Shown here: positions 43,803-54,630 of the stretch, in pieces
Layout of the letters: every line of letters starts with the position of its first letter
How positions within the stretch are numbered: the stretch's first letter is position 1
NCBI GenBank assembly: GCA_037127255.1
Contig: JBANSL010000013.1
Location: 60,114,688 to 60,178,687 of the forward strand
DNA from: Persicaria tinctoria
Lineage: Eukaryota > Streptophyta > Magnoliopsida > Caryophyllales > Polygonaceae
Length of the DNA stretch: 64,000 nucleotides
Reading direction: 5' to 3'
Position numbers and translations under genes: made by a program
Notes under the pieces: generated by a model
What the model was told of the DNA's origin: nothing
Databases searched by the model: none
What the model saw: the letters and a program-made list of their open reading frames with translations, nothing else

Positions 43803-43911
43803 ATCAAGTTTATTTCTTTGTTTTGTGTATTTATTAATATTTGTATATATATCTAACCCCGTCGTGGACCTATCTTACGATTCACGACACCCTAGTTACT
43901 AATATTTCAAA

Positions 43912-44682
43912 ATGTTGGAGTTATGGCAATACGAGGGAGAATATTTTCACCATTACCTCACAAGAGTGCAAGATTTAGTGGACGACCGTGCTTCACGGGG
44001 TATCCAAGATGATTTGAAAGAACAAGTACTTTGTGTTCAAGATGGCATGCTTCCCGAGATACGAGAATTTGCCCAATCATTGAAAGATGAAGACTTTTAC
44101 GGTTTGGATTGGTCGGAATTGTGGGATCTTTTCCTTTGCGTGTATGACATGGAGAAGGTGGAAGAAGACTACAAGTTGACATCCATACCCTTACCTTTCA
44201 AACCAATGGCGGGCGAGATACATGAGGGAAGCCAAGACACAAGCACCAATGGTTCAATCAAAGATGGAGAAGGGAGCCCGATGCCCCGTGAAATGGAATC
44301 TCATGAGTGCACGCATGAGGAACCATGTATTTTGGCACCTACTGCACCCATAGAAATCATCCCCAACTCATCTATTGAGGAATCTAGTCCAGAGCTAATT
44401 TCTTTGGCTCCCGAGCAAGGTAATGATATTTCTTACACTTTTGTGGATTTTGGTGAATATGTAGATCCCTGGGAGCATTATTTCAACAAACCACCAACGG
44501 AACTGTGTTGGTGGTACTACATACCCTCGGCGGGAAGTCACACTCGAGCATATGAAGAGTTGGAGACCTTCTTCAACACCACATCTTTTGACTTCGGCTT
44601 CTTCATATGTGGTGCTCACCTACCTAGATGGTGTGCACCGGAGTTTGATTTGCTAAAGAGGGCATTTGCGATGTCCGAGTGA
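43912..44682 (+). CDS. Gag-like protein of the nested LTR element
   Basis: The frame gives 256 residues from an ATG 110 bases after the primer site. Residues 1-80 (EGEYFHHYLTRVQDLVDD, then CVQDGMLPEIREF, then WSELWDLFLCVYD) follow the pattern of Ty3-type capsid: E-x-F-x-x-Y-x-x-R near the start, a hydrophobic helix, then G(L/M)x-PE-R and a W-x-L box. The middle is acidic and Pro/Ser/Glu-rich. The C-terminal 80 residues (CWWYYIPSAG, GAHLPRWCAPEFDL) are not recognised; no zinc knuckle is present. The intact frame in an otherwise non-autonomous element suggests it was kept under selection until recently or inserted recently. Confidence 0.55.
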   Translation: MLELWQYEGEYFHHYLTRVQDLVDDRASRGIQDDLKEQVLCVQDGMLPEIREFAQSLKDEDFYGLDWSELWDLFLCVYDMEKVEEDYKLTSIPLPFKPMAGEIHEGSQDTSTNGSIKDGEGSPMPREMESHECTHEEPCILAPTAPIEIIPNSSIEESSPELISLAPEQGNDISYTFVDFGEYVDPWEHYFNKPPTELCWWYYIPSAGSHTRAYEELETFFNTTSFDFGFFICGAHLPRWCAPEFDLLKRAFAMSE

Positions 44683-46760
44683 GTCTTGAACACATGGACG
44701 AATAAACCGTCGAGTCTATGACGATAAACAAGGACGCTTCTCGGGAGGCAACCCGAGATAAGTTTTCCTAAATTAGTTATTTCAATTCCTAGTTATTTAA
44801 TTTGTTTATTTGTTTAATAAATTAGAAATTTCCTAATTATTTTATATGGTAGATAGATGCTTTTGGATATTTTGAGCTAACAATGTAAGGAAAAGTGAAC
44901 AAGATCGAAGCATAGAGATTATGTGCTGAATCTGCTGTCAGCGAATCATTATTCGCTGCCAGCGAGTCTAGCCGCTCAGACGACATTGGAGCTGATTTCA
45001 TCCGCTGACAGCGAACCAAAACTCACTGACAGCGAATCCAGCGGCTCCTGCCCAGTCTTCGTCCGTTGTCGCCGCAACGCATCTTATTCATTCTTCGTCA
45101 TCTTCATTCATCCATGCTCGTTGTTCGTTGGTCTTCATCGTTGTCGTTCTTCATCGTTCTTCTTCCAAGCTTGTGATCATTATCAATCTTCATCCTCTTC
45201 GCCACCAAAACTTTTCCATGATGTGAGTTATTCTTTACTTTTTTTTCTCATATTTTTATGATTTGTTGTCTTTGATTTTCATTGAGGACAATGAAGAGTT
45301 TAAGTGTGGGGGAGGGTTGCATTCATAGATTCATGCATTCATGTTTATTTTTGTCGTTATTTTAGTCTTCGATTCATGTTTTTTTTTTCCGTTAATTAAT
45401 TGCATTGGAAAATGAAAAAAAATTGAGAAAAAAAATCCAAAAAGATCATGCATTGCATATATGTGTTCTTCAAATACTCATCTTGCCTTAGTTTATCCTC
45501 TATTTTATTTTTATGAGTTTTACCATATATGTTCCATAATATGATTGAATTACCTAGCCTTGTCACATACTTGAGATGATTTTTATGGGAACATGACTTG
45601 TTAGTTAAATTGAGCAAGTATGATTCTTAGTCTTGGACATTATTGAAATCCAACAAAATTTGTCCTAGTGAGAATTTTTAGCCTTATAGGGATTTTCATC
45701 ATATTTATTCCCTTTTACTTTCTTGTGTGACATTATACTCTCCTTATGCAATTACCTCTTGAGATTGACATTGTTATCTATATTTGAGGCCGAATTTATA
45801 TGTCTATTGCTTATGAGTTTCAAAGGATAGAGGCATAATTTTCTTAGCCATATTATTATCCATATCCACCCTACATATGTTTCCTTTGCTTGTAGCCAAA
45901 TTTGAGCCTTAGCCTTTTTATTTGAAGCTCCACAAAATTTATCATAGCTGATGATGAGCCTTACCCTATCCGGGAATTAGGATTACAATTGGTGAATGAT
46001 TGATTTGTTTGAGTGGAAAAGAAGATATTGTTAAGAGAGTTACAAGTTTGGATGATTATGTAATTTTTGGTTTTATTTCTCACATTGTGCATTATTGTAT
46101 TTTCGGCTCTAGAAAAATTGAAAAAAAAAAGAAGAAAAAAATGAAAGAAAAAATAATGTATGAATAAGAGCCTTTTATCTTTATTATGTACGTTAGAGTT
46201 GGAAAAAATGTATGGTTAAGAGAAAGTTCTTTTGTTGAGTATTTTGAGATTGAAAGTTTGAGTTATTTTGGTTTTGAAAGTATTTGGTTTTTTGTGTTCT
46301 TCCGGTTGTTCATAGGGATCCTTTTTTTCCCGGATTTTTAGCACCACAAGCCTAAATATTTCCCTACCTTAATTCCTTACCAAGCCCTATTTCAACCTTG
46401 ATAAAAGACCTCTTGATGTTTCTTATAAGTGATGGCATCCACGGTGGAGAATATGTGATATATATGTCAATTTCTATGTAGCTTTTTGCATTTTGGATTG
46501 AGTTGATAGATTGCATTATTAAGCCTAAACACATGAGAGTGAGAGCAAACACATTTTCCCGGTGAGGTTGGACTAGATGTGCCTTTGACTTTGAATCGCT
46601 CATATACTTGCTAGGATGTTAACTTTTATGCTCATGCCCCCTCCACTTTGATGTTGCTTTTGACAAGGTTAGTGCTTGAAGATCATTATTGTGGTACGAT
46701 GGTTTTACTTCTGTTTTTACATTGCTTGAGGACAAGCAAAATATTAAGTGTGGGGGAGTT
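44683..46760 (+). other. Noncoding 3' interior of the nested LTR element
   Basis: It has palindromic GCTGNCAGCGAA words at 44935-45040, a first TTAAGTGTGGGGGAGGG tract at 45299, and then AT-rich text. The second tract at 46746 is the likely functional polypurine tract. Confidence 0.55.
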
Positions 46761-48519
46761 TGATAAGGCATGTTTCCAATAGGCATTATAGAGTAGTTTA
46801 GGTGCATTTCATTGCCATATATTCATGTTTTAGTGTTAATTAGATTAGCGCTTGTTTTGTGGAAAAGTTCAGAATCTACGCTATTTTGATGGATTGATGT
46901 AGATTCGTAGATCCGAGGCAAAGAACACGAGGAACGGAGCTAAGGAAGGCTAAGGCGAGACTTGGGAGAGCTAAAGGAAGAAGTCCCGAAAATCATGGAA
47001 CAACCTAAGGAGCAACGGAGCACGAAATCGAGGTCTAAGAGCGAAAACAAGGGCGAGTCGCGAAAGCTGTCCGCTCGGTGAGCTGAACTTGTAAAGCACT
47101 TTCAGGAGGTCTCGGATGTCCGATCCACGCATATGAGCATGCGTTGGAAATCTCTTTCGAAGATCTACATGATGGTGTTCTTCTGGATTTTTTCTGACAT
47201 CGAATGGATTTCCGCTGCAGCGAATCAAGTCATCGAATCAAGTCATCGAATCAAGTCTGAGCATGAGTCGCTGTCAGCGAATGGGATCTCGCTGCCAGCG
47301 ATTAGAGTCAGCCGGAGCATGTCCAGGAGCAGCAAGACTCGCTGCCAGCGAAAGGAAACTCGCTGCCAGCGAATGGAGTCGCTTCAGCGGACGACCGGAC
47401 TCGCTGCAGCGGATGGGCACTCTCGCGGCAACGGATGGGTGGACTCGCGGAAGCGAAAACGATGGAGCCGAAGAAGCTTGAAAATATTCCAAGGCATGGA
47501 CATTCGTTGCCAGCGAGTGTGGTAGCGAGGTGCTAGCGAAAATCCAACAGTAGCTTGTTTAAGGTCATTCACTGCTAGCGGAATTCTATTCGCTGCCAGC
47601 GAAAATGACTCCGGATTGTATATGGAAAGTCTATCTTTTATCTAGTTTGTTTAGGAAGTTTCTATCTTATTTGTCTATCTTTTACCTTATTTATGCAAGA
47701 CTTTAGGTTTATAAACAGGATGTTTTAGGATTAATTTTCTATGGATAGAAGTAGAGAAATCAACATTGAAGAGAATGAAGCTTAGGTAAGCCATGTTTGG
47801 CTAATTTTCTAGTTTCCACCTACACTTTCGAGACTTGGTTGGTGGTTTGTGAGTTTCTAATTCAAGTTATTTTTTCCTCTATAATTCTTTCAACTTCTTT
47901 GTGCGATATTGATTATGTTATTGGTGTTATCTTGATTCGCGACCTTGATAACACTGATTTCTTGCTAGGATTTAATACTTTCGTATTTGTGTTATTTCCA
48001 TAGTAGCACGCATAAGAATGTGGATTCCGTGTTTGAAGCATGATTATGTAGGGAGTTGACATATATCTTAAACATTGATTTACCGTGTTTAATTGGTGTT
48101 ATTTATATGCTCAAGTTCTTGGGACTATTTGCTATCTCTTTGTTAAATCTTGACCGTGTTAAGGTTGCATTGAGGTGTAAGGGATTAGTTGGACTCGTAG
48201 GACGTTTAATCTACTTAAACCAAGACGAGAGGAATTCGTAGGAAACGATAATAGCTTGAAAAGGATTCGATGATCAATAAAACCAACCAAAGTCGAGAAC
48301 TTGTAGGTGTAAACGCTTTTCTTCTATCCTTTATTTGCTTTTGTCAATATTATTTTCTTTTATTTTTATTCATAAAAATCTTATATTTTATATTGGTAAA
48401 TACACAATTTTTAGAAATACTTGATTCTCTAGGGTTCGACCCCTTACTTGCATACTATACTAGTTTGTTTGTTTGGGATTTATTTTTGACGAGGTAAATC
48501 AACGACTTTTCCTCCGTCA
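46761..48519 (+). repeat. 3' LTR with TCGCTGCCAGCGA palindromes
   Basis: The 1.76-kb LTR holds about ten copies of TCGCTGCCAGCGA and variants (TCGCTGTCAGCGA, TCGCTGCAGCG, TCGTTGCCAGCGA) between 47205 and 47605. Its last 380 bp match the truncated 5' LTR. Confidence 0.9.
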
Positions 48520-48605
48520 ATTAACATATATTTATTTAGATTCAGAACCCTTTTATTTTTATAAGTTTGTAAAAAAAAATATTTCCTTCTGTTAGGGAGT
48601 TAAAA

Positions 48606-50962
48606 ATGGAAATGCAACTGAATCCTGGACCGCTCAACAACGAGGTGCTCCACAAACAACATCTCCACAGGTCAACTGATGTATGGACTCGACAAGAATA
48701 TGTAAGTACATACTATTTTCACCAAGTGGTAAAAGTAAATTGAATGGAACATTTAGATCGGATACCTAATGTTTGTAAGTGTTATATTTGCAGACAAATG
48801 GTGTTATCCAAAATAGGATGCACTTGCGAAAGTTTGGGAGAGATCTACTTGCCGACCTGCGAGTCCTACAATATATACAGTTGGCAGGATTTCACTGTAT
48901 ATACAAGCCTGGGTCCACATTCGAGATAGACAATGAATTAACGACAAGTTTAATAGAGAGATGGAGACATGAGACCCATACCTTTCACTTGAACGTTGGC
49001 GAGGCGACAATCACGCTCCAAGATGTGTTAGTTCTATTGGGTCTGCGTGTTGATGGTCTTGCAGATATTGGTTCTACATGGTACGATTGGCCAACCATTG
49101 CAGAAACATTGCTTGGGCACCGACCCCCGGCGAATCAGATTAAGGGATCTTCGGTGAAGGTGGCGTGGCTACGGGAGCTGGTTCAGATTCCCTTACCAGA
49201 TGATGCTGAGGAACATGCCATTTAGTGCCAAGCTAGGGCATATATTTTGTTGCTTATGGCTGGGGTTCTGTTTGCTGATAATAGTGGTGGCCAGGTGCAG
49301 CTACTATACCTTCCATTGCTAGCGGATTTGGAGGCTGCTGGCCAGTATAGTTGGGGAAGTGCAACCCTTGCTTTCCTCTATCGCCAGCTTTGCAGAGCTA
49401 CAACGCGCGAGAAGTCTGAGATTGTGGGTCCCGTCATATTGTTGCAGGTACGACCTGCTTGTTACATTTGTGATTTCTTATATTCGATAAATGTGTTAAC
49501 TTGTTAATTATATGCAATTACTAGTTGTGGGCATGGGAAATGATCTCCATTGGAAGACCTCCAAGCATTAGCTTCGTCGACATTGACGGTGACGACCAAA
49601 ATGCTATTCGAAGGGCTAGAAGGCAAGAGCGACGAAAGAAGACAGGTTATGGGTCACAACCTCCTGCATTTACCAGACGCTTCCGAGACGGGTAGGAATC
49701 GCTAGCGATGAGATGGTTGAATAGCACATACTCATATGGATCTACGACCATGACACCGATGTATTTCCGAGATGCATTCGATCGTTAAACTCCAGATCAG
49801 GTTAATGCTCCAAGCTGACACTTCCCTGCTTTACATATAGTACAATCATTACCTCTCTGAGTCGTCTATTTTATATTACTATCCAGTTTGTTTGGGAGCC
49901 GTACTCAAGCGATGTATTAGGTCTCCTAGCTCCCATATGTCAACAAGGTATGAACATATGGCGATCTACTACACCGCTTATATGCTTCGACATTGTGGAG
50001 TAGCATCGCTCAGAGCGAGTTACCCGTCAGTTTGGGGATGTGCCAGTAGTTCCCCCAACATGTGCATTTGACGAGGTGTTGCACAAGATGGACCATAGGG
50101 GAAAGAACCAGCACAATTGGGCTCAGGTGCATGCATAATGGATTAAGCTATGGAATGAGCGCAAGAACTTCATTCAGGGGGCACCAAAAGTGGACGATGA
50201 GGACGAAGCTACATCACAGTACATGGTATGGTATGCAAGTATCACTAGGCGCCTCATCAATCCACCTATGAGTGCGCTGGCGGGGGTTTATCAGCCGGTG
50301 GCTCCAGACTATCACATGGTGGTTAGTCTCTAAACTGTATATCTGCACTTGTTTAATGATTTATAGACTTTGTATGTTTATGTACTTTACAAAATCTAAC
50401 ATGAATTGCAGGGCAAATTTGTGATGGACGCAAGTGAAAGGGCAACTCAGACTTCACAGAAATCTCGCTTTTTCTACGATCAACACCAATACAATTCCAT
50501 GATGGTAAAGTGGATGAATATTGCAGCTATATGGAATTGCAGAGACCCCATCTACTTAGTCAAGTGTCCTACAACCCATCATATGCACACATCCCGACCG
50601 CTCCAGTTCAGCCACGCCCACACATCCCGACTGCTCCAGTTCAGCCACGCCCATCTCAGACAGAGATGCCCCCGACGGGTTATGGAGGGCCCTCCCAACC
50701 AGAGATGCAAACTCAATCATCAATGGTCTTCTAATCATACCCATCATACGGTAGTGCAGGTGGCACACCACCGATGATGATGGATCCATACGGCCATCCG
50801 CGATTCGTGTTCCCTCAGTCTAGCTTTGTAGCATCGGGCTCAGGGTCGGCGATGTTTGGGACTGCTCCTACCTTCTTGACTACGCCACCATGTCATCAGG
50901 GGAGGATTGTGTACAATGACCCTTCCAACCTCTACGGTGATGAACGTCCAGTTCGGCGCTGA
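48606..50962 (+). pseudogene. Plant mobile domain (PMD) gene carried by MULE2
   Basis: Exon 1 (48606-48701, 32 codons: MEMQLNPGP, then HRSTDVW) ends at GTAAGT. Intron 48702-48793 ends TTTGCAG. Exon 2 has the PMD core: LIERWRHETHTFHLNVGEAT, then TITLQDVLVLLGLRVDG, then YSWGSATLAFLYRQLCRAT. Its acceptor and donor fit a continuous frame except for a TAG at 49223-49225. Further exons (about 49525-49790, 49888-50320 and 50411-50962) give the C-terminal half, with KNQHNWAQVHA, YMVWYASITRRLINPP and a proline-rich tail (PTAPVQPRP repeated), interrupted by more stops. The family is known from host silencing factors MAIN/MAIL1 and from transposon passengers. The LTR element sits only 86 bases upstream of the ATG and has removed the promoter. 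Confidence 0.75.
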
Positions 50963-52426
50963 GTGGCTTCACCTCGCCTCCTCACGAAGTAACTGTTGAC
51001 TTTGTAAAAAGTCTGACGCACGAGCGATGTGAGCGGAAGGCTCCTTCCACCCTTTAGTACGCCATTGAAAGACTCAGATAAGTTCGTCATCAGGACACCA
51101 TACCTCGCCCCCCATCTTTAGCCATTGACCACTTCTCTGGCTCTATCTGAGCTAGGTACTCCCAAGCCTCGGCGTTCATCTGTTGAATGGCGTGACATCC
51201 CTTCTCGAACCCACTTGTCGTCAGCTGGTGAGCAGTCCAACCTACCATGTCTTTGACCTTATGGTCATGGAACATGGAATTCACGTTTGATTTCAAGTGT
51301 CGGATGCATATCTTATGATGTGCATTCGGCGCACTACATCTAGGCAACTCTGCCATGTTCTTCAAGATGCATGCATGTCTGTTTGAAATAACACATAATC
51401 CAACTCTGTCGGTGACATGTCGGCCTATACAATCCATGAACCATGCCCAACTATCTCCATTCTCACTCTCAACAATAGCGAATGCAAGAGGGAAAATATG
51501 ATCGTCTGCATCGAACCCCATTGCCATTAGCACAACATGCTTGTACTTCCCATACAAATGGGTGCCATTGATAGATATCAAAGGACGACAATATGCGAAC
51601 CCAGGAATAGACGGTGCGAAAGCCCATAACACACGACCGAATATCTTCTCTTGTGGGTTTGGAGAATCCAGATGACACCATTCAACCACTGTTCCCGGGT
51701 TTGTAGCTTGGAGTGCAGCCATGAAGCTAGGCAACTCCGTGTACGACTCCTCCCAATCACCAAAAAGCTCTGATGTAGCTTTCTGTTTTTCCCTCCAGGA
51801 TCTCATGTATGACACATAAATCCCATACCGTAACTATAGATGCTCGAGTATGGTGCTTGGCTTCGTGTCTTGATCTTTGCGGAGGAACCCGAGAATCTCA
51901 CCCCTAATGAAATTTGAGGTGACATTGCGATTATCTAGCTGTAAAATATCGGATGCACATTTAGGTGCATGCAACCCACTGTAATTGACAGTTGTCCACA
52001 ATTCAACCGTTCTGTCTAAACGACGAGCAGACAATCTTCACGGGCACCCACAACTGTCCTTCCTATCACAAACGACTGTGTACCAATCTGGACTCGCCTT
52101 TTTTTTGTACGATATGGCTTCCTCATTTTAACAGAATACTCCGTCAACTGACATTTCAACTCGCCGAGTGAGTTGAATAGTTGCCCGCGAAAAAACCGTC
52201 TTCCGTCATCTTCTTGTGCGTGCGAATTTAATTCTTGCCAAGAATTTATTATCATTGGATCAGATTCCACAATATTCCAATTGGGATTAATGGCCTCATC
52301 CTCAACCGCCGCCTCCCTAGTTGCTTCATCGTCCTCCTCAGACTCGTCCAAGTCGTCTTCGTGATCAACCCCAAGAGCATCAACGTATATCTCATTTAGC
52401 TCAGATATGTTGTTAGGTTCATCCAT
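50960..52426 (-). pseudogene. MuDR-type MULE transposase, catalytic Asp residues lost
   Basis: From 52426: an acidic leader, a MuDR N-terminal DNA-binding region (GQLFNSLGELKCQLTEYSVK), a linker with the CASDILQLDNRNVTSNFI region, then VSYMRSWREKQKA, FGDWEESY and the DDE core. Where the family has SIDGTHLYGKYK and CVISDRH, this copy reads SINGTHLYGKYK and CVISNRH, so both catalytic aspartates are asparagine. The C-x2-C/H zinc-type region CSAPNAHHKICIRHL is kept. There is a TAG at 51834-51836, a frameshift near 52030 and another near 51095. After the latter the known LMTNLSESFN and SLVRQTFYKVNSYFVRRR strands continue to about 50960, where the gene stops short of a normal C-terminus, abutting the PMD gene. 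Confidence 0.8.
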
Positions 52427-52984
52427 CCTACGTTATCAATGACAAAAGTTAGTTTATTACAAATGATAATTGCTCTCACTAATCTTATCAACATAAGATC
52501 CAATTTTCAATTACTTTCGATATTAACTACCAACTTTCATAAACTCGTTCATATTTCAATGAAATTACGTAATCCAAACTTGTACATGTAATCCAAACTC
52601 ATTCATGCTAAAAACTATATTTCCATAAACTCATTCATGCACCAAACTACGTAATCCAAACTTGTATATGCTATCAACAATAAAATAAAAATTATAATCA
52701 ATCCTCAAATTTCTCAATGACGATAGGAAATACATATATTATCGAAATAACTGCTAGAAATTATAATAAAAACAATAACTTACCTTACCTAAATATGAGA
52801 CAACATGTATACTGGAGAGCGCTTTGAGAGCGTTTGGAGATAAAAATCGGTAAAGGAAGAAGATGAACAAGGGGCAACGAAGCTTCAATTATTTGATCAA
52901 CCTAAAAACGCGAGATCAAACCGCGTTTTTAGTTAGGGTTACAGAGATTCCCCCCTAGCATTAGGGGAGAATCTGCTTTTGAGT
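52427..52984. other. MULE2 interior, leader side of the transposase
   Basis: An AT-rich noncoding sequence with repeated ATAAACTCATTCATG and GTAATCCAAACTTGTA words precedes the right TIR. It probably holds the transposase promoter and 5'UTR. Confidence 0.4.
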
Positions 52985-53360
52985 AATGTTGGTCATAAAA
53001 CGCGGCTTCAAGCCGCGTTTTATTGTCGTCATCACATCACCCAGAGGAATCTTTGGTTGTTTTTTTTTTCCTGAAATCCAACAGAGAAACGCGGTTTAAA
53101 CCGCGTTTCTCTGTGCCACATCAGCTCCCCTGGTCGCCTGTGTTGCCAGGTGGAAAATTGACCAAGAAACGTGGTTTCAAACCACGTTCTTTGGCAATTT
53201 TCAAACTTCCTCCCGGGCACCAATTGAATTTCACATCTTACACATAAAACGCGGTTTGAAACCGCGTTTTTCTGACGACCCTGCAAAAAATGAATATTTT
53301 TGTAAAATGTTTAAAATAGTGAATATTTTCGTAATTATTTATTTATTTGTGAATAGTTTG
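52985..53360. repeat. MULE2 right TIR
   Basis: It is the reverse complement of 42800-43140. The palindrome occurs at about 52998, 53088, 53166 and 53249, and a fifth, imperfect copy lies just inside at 52909. Confidence 0.85.
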
Positions 53361-53462
53361 AAAAAAAATCCAAAAAAATTACATTTTAATTTTTTTTATA
53401 ACAAATAGTTAGATAACTTTAGCTTTTGTATACAAATAAATATTTTCATAATTATTTATTCA

Positions 53463-53518
53463 CTTCACTTGCATTCACTCCTATCCAGTTGGTTATGAGT
53501 GAATGCAAGTGAATGAAT
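53463..53518. repeat. Strong hairpin
   Basis: CTTGCATTCACTC (53469) and GAGTGAATGCAAG (53497) are perfect complements, extended by CACTT/AGTG on the outside, with a loop of about 16 bases. It lies between MULE2 and the Pack-type copy 2. Confidence 0.8.
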
Positions 53519-53904
53519 GTAATGTTAGTCGGATGCGAATATAGATGTTCAACTTTACTTAGTAATAACTAAATTTTATGTGGAATCGACCCTGACTTAC
53601 TATATTGGGGTGATTACTACGATGTCCAAAATTTTGGGCTTTATTAGGAAAATGTCCACCACCCTCTCTATATTAGCAAAGTGTCCACCCCTAAAATAAA
53701 GTTGCTGAAATTTTTTGTTTTCAACAAATTTATTTTTCCGTGAAATTTAGTTTTTTTTTTCCGCGTTGCTGAAACTGCTGAAACCGAAGTTGCTGAAATT
53801 GAGTTCTTTTTTCCACGTTGCCGAAATTAACGTAACCGAAATTGCTGAAATTGAGTTTTTTTTTCCTCCATGTTGCCTTTTTTTCCGCTTTTTTTCCACG
53901 TTTC

Positions 53905-54122
53905 CCGAGTTGCTGAAACCCCGATTTCAGCACTGTTGTTGATGCTGAAACCGGGGTTTCAACAACGTTGTTGATGCTAAACCCACGGTTTTAGCAACGT
54001 TGTTGATGCCGAAACCCTGATTTCAGCAACGTTGTTGATGCTAAGCCCACGGTTTCAGCAACATTGTTGATGCTGAAACCCCGATTTCAGCAACGTTGTT
54101 GATGCTGAAATTGTTGCTGAAA
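53905..54122. repeat. 32-bp tandem repeats, each an inverted repeat
   Basis: The unit is near GTTGTTGATGCTGAAACC followed by CCGATTTCAGCAAC. About six copies are present, each able to fold because GTTGCTGAAA-type and TTTCAGCAAC arms face each other. Looser forms occur in copy 1 (15725-15800). Confidence 0.85.
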
Positions 54123-54145
54123 CCGTGTTATGAGATATAAAATTT

Positions 54146-54213
54146 ACCCTACGCGGGATTCGAACCCAGGTATTTGCACATAGCACATTGCTCTACCATT
54201 GAGCTAAGAGGCT
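54146..54213 (-). tRNA. tRNA-like sequence, degenerate
   Basis: On the minus strand TAGCTCAATGGTAGAGC has a good D arm and A box, and GGTTCGAATCC is a perfect B box. A 68-nt fold has five of seven acceptor pairs, four of five anticodon-stem pairs and a loop CTATGTG (anticodon ATG if real). The T stem has one mismatch. Mismatches suggest a pseudogene or SINE head, although both Pol III boxes are intact. Confidence 0.5.
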
Positions 54214-54427
54214 TTTAACAAAATTCATTGCCCCGACAGCAGTGGTGGCCCCGACCTCGAGTTCCGATAGCAGTGGTGGCCCCGACCTCGAGTTCCAGCA
54301 AGATCTGGAATGAACTCAACAAGCGGTCGGCGGCGTTCGATCATCACGGACACAATCAAGGTCGCAGGTCGCCGGAGAGGAAGAGAGCGATGGGATGTTT
54401 CATCTCTGTTGTTGCGATTGAGGAAGG

Positions 54428-54486
54428 AGATGGAGGACGAGGAAGAAGATGGAGGACGAGGAAGAAGATGGAGGACGAGGAAGGAG
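54428..54486. repeat. 21-bp minisatellite, about three units
   Basis: ATGGAGGACGAGGAAGAAG plus GA is repeated nearly perfectly. It lies in a GA-rich part of copy 2. Confidence 0.8.
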
Positions 54487-54630
54487 ATCCGGTTTTTTTA
54501 CCTTGTGCTGAAACGGCGGGGGAGATATAAGATTAGGTATAGATAAGAAGGGTAATTTTGTTCAGAAAATTTTTGGTGGACAAATCCCCAATTTTCCACA
54601 CTTGGGGGCACTCCATCAATATGGTCGACT

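Larger units (their letters stand above)
43402..48519 (+). mobile_element. Gag-only LTR retrotransposon (Athila/Tat-type ends) nested in MULE2
   Basis: The 3' LTR is 46761-48519 (TGATAAGG...CTCCGTCA, 1.76 kb). The 5' LTR keeps only its last 378 bp (43402-43779), about 97 percent alike. The primer site TGGCGCCGTTGCCGGGGA is at 43785-43802, and the tract AAGTGTGGGGGAGTT is at 46746-46760 before the 3' LTR. The interior codes for one gag-like protein (43912-44682) and has no protease, polymerase or integrase. The missing 5' LTR portion means no target duplication can be checked. Confidence 0.85.
42800..53360. mobile_element. MULE2: Mutator-like element with long TIRs, PMD gene and MuDR-type transposase
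   Basis: Terminal inverted repeats of about 340-375 bp (42800-43140 and 52985-53360) align from CAAACTATTCACAAATAAAT inward. Between them lie a PMD gene (plus strand, 48606-50962) and a transposase remnant (minus strand, 52426-50960), arranged tail to tail. A 5-kb LTR element interrupts the left part (43402-48519). Without it the MULE would be about 5.4 kb. The 9-bp target duplication was not resolved. It is unrelated in ends and transposase type to MULE1. Confidence 0.85.
53615..54630. mobile_element. Pack-type non-autonomous element, copy 2
   Basis: The left end CTTTATTAGGAAAATGTCC plus ACC and the right end (GGTGGACAAATCCCC, then CACTTGGGGGCACTCC) match copy 1 at 15563-17338. It contains GCTGAAA-rich repeats, a tRNA-like sequence and GC-rich text, but no MFS exon. 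It lies directly against the LINE fragment that follows. Confidence 0.6.

Noticed and set aside
45278..45318. Second polypurine tract marking another LTR start
   Set aside because: TTAAGTGTGGGGGAGGG is present, but no LTR-like TG start or matching repeat follows it.
54146..54213. Functional tRNA-His
   Set aside because: The stems have mismatches in the acceptor, anticodon and T arms, and position 37 is T; kept only as tRNA-like.
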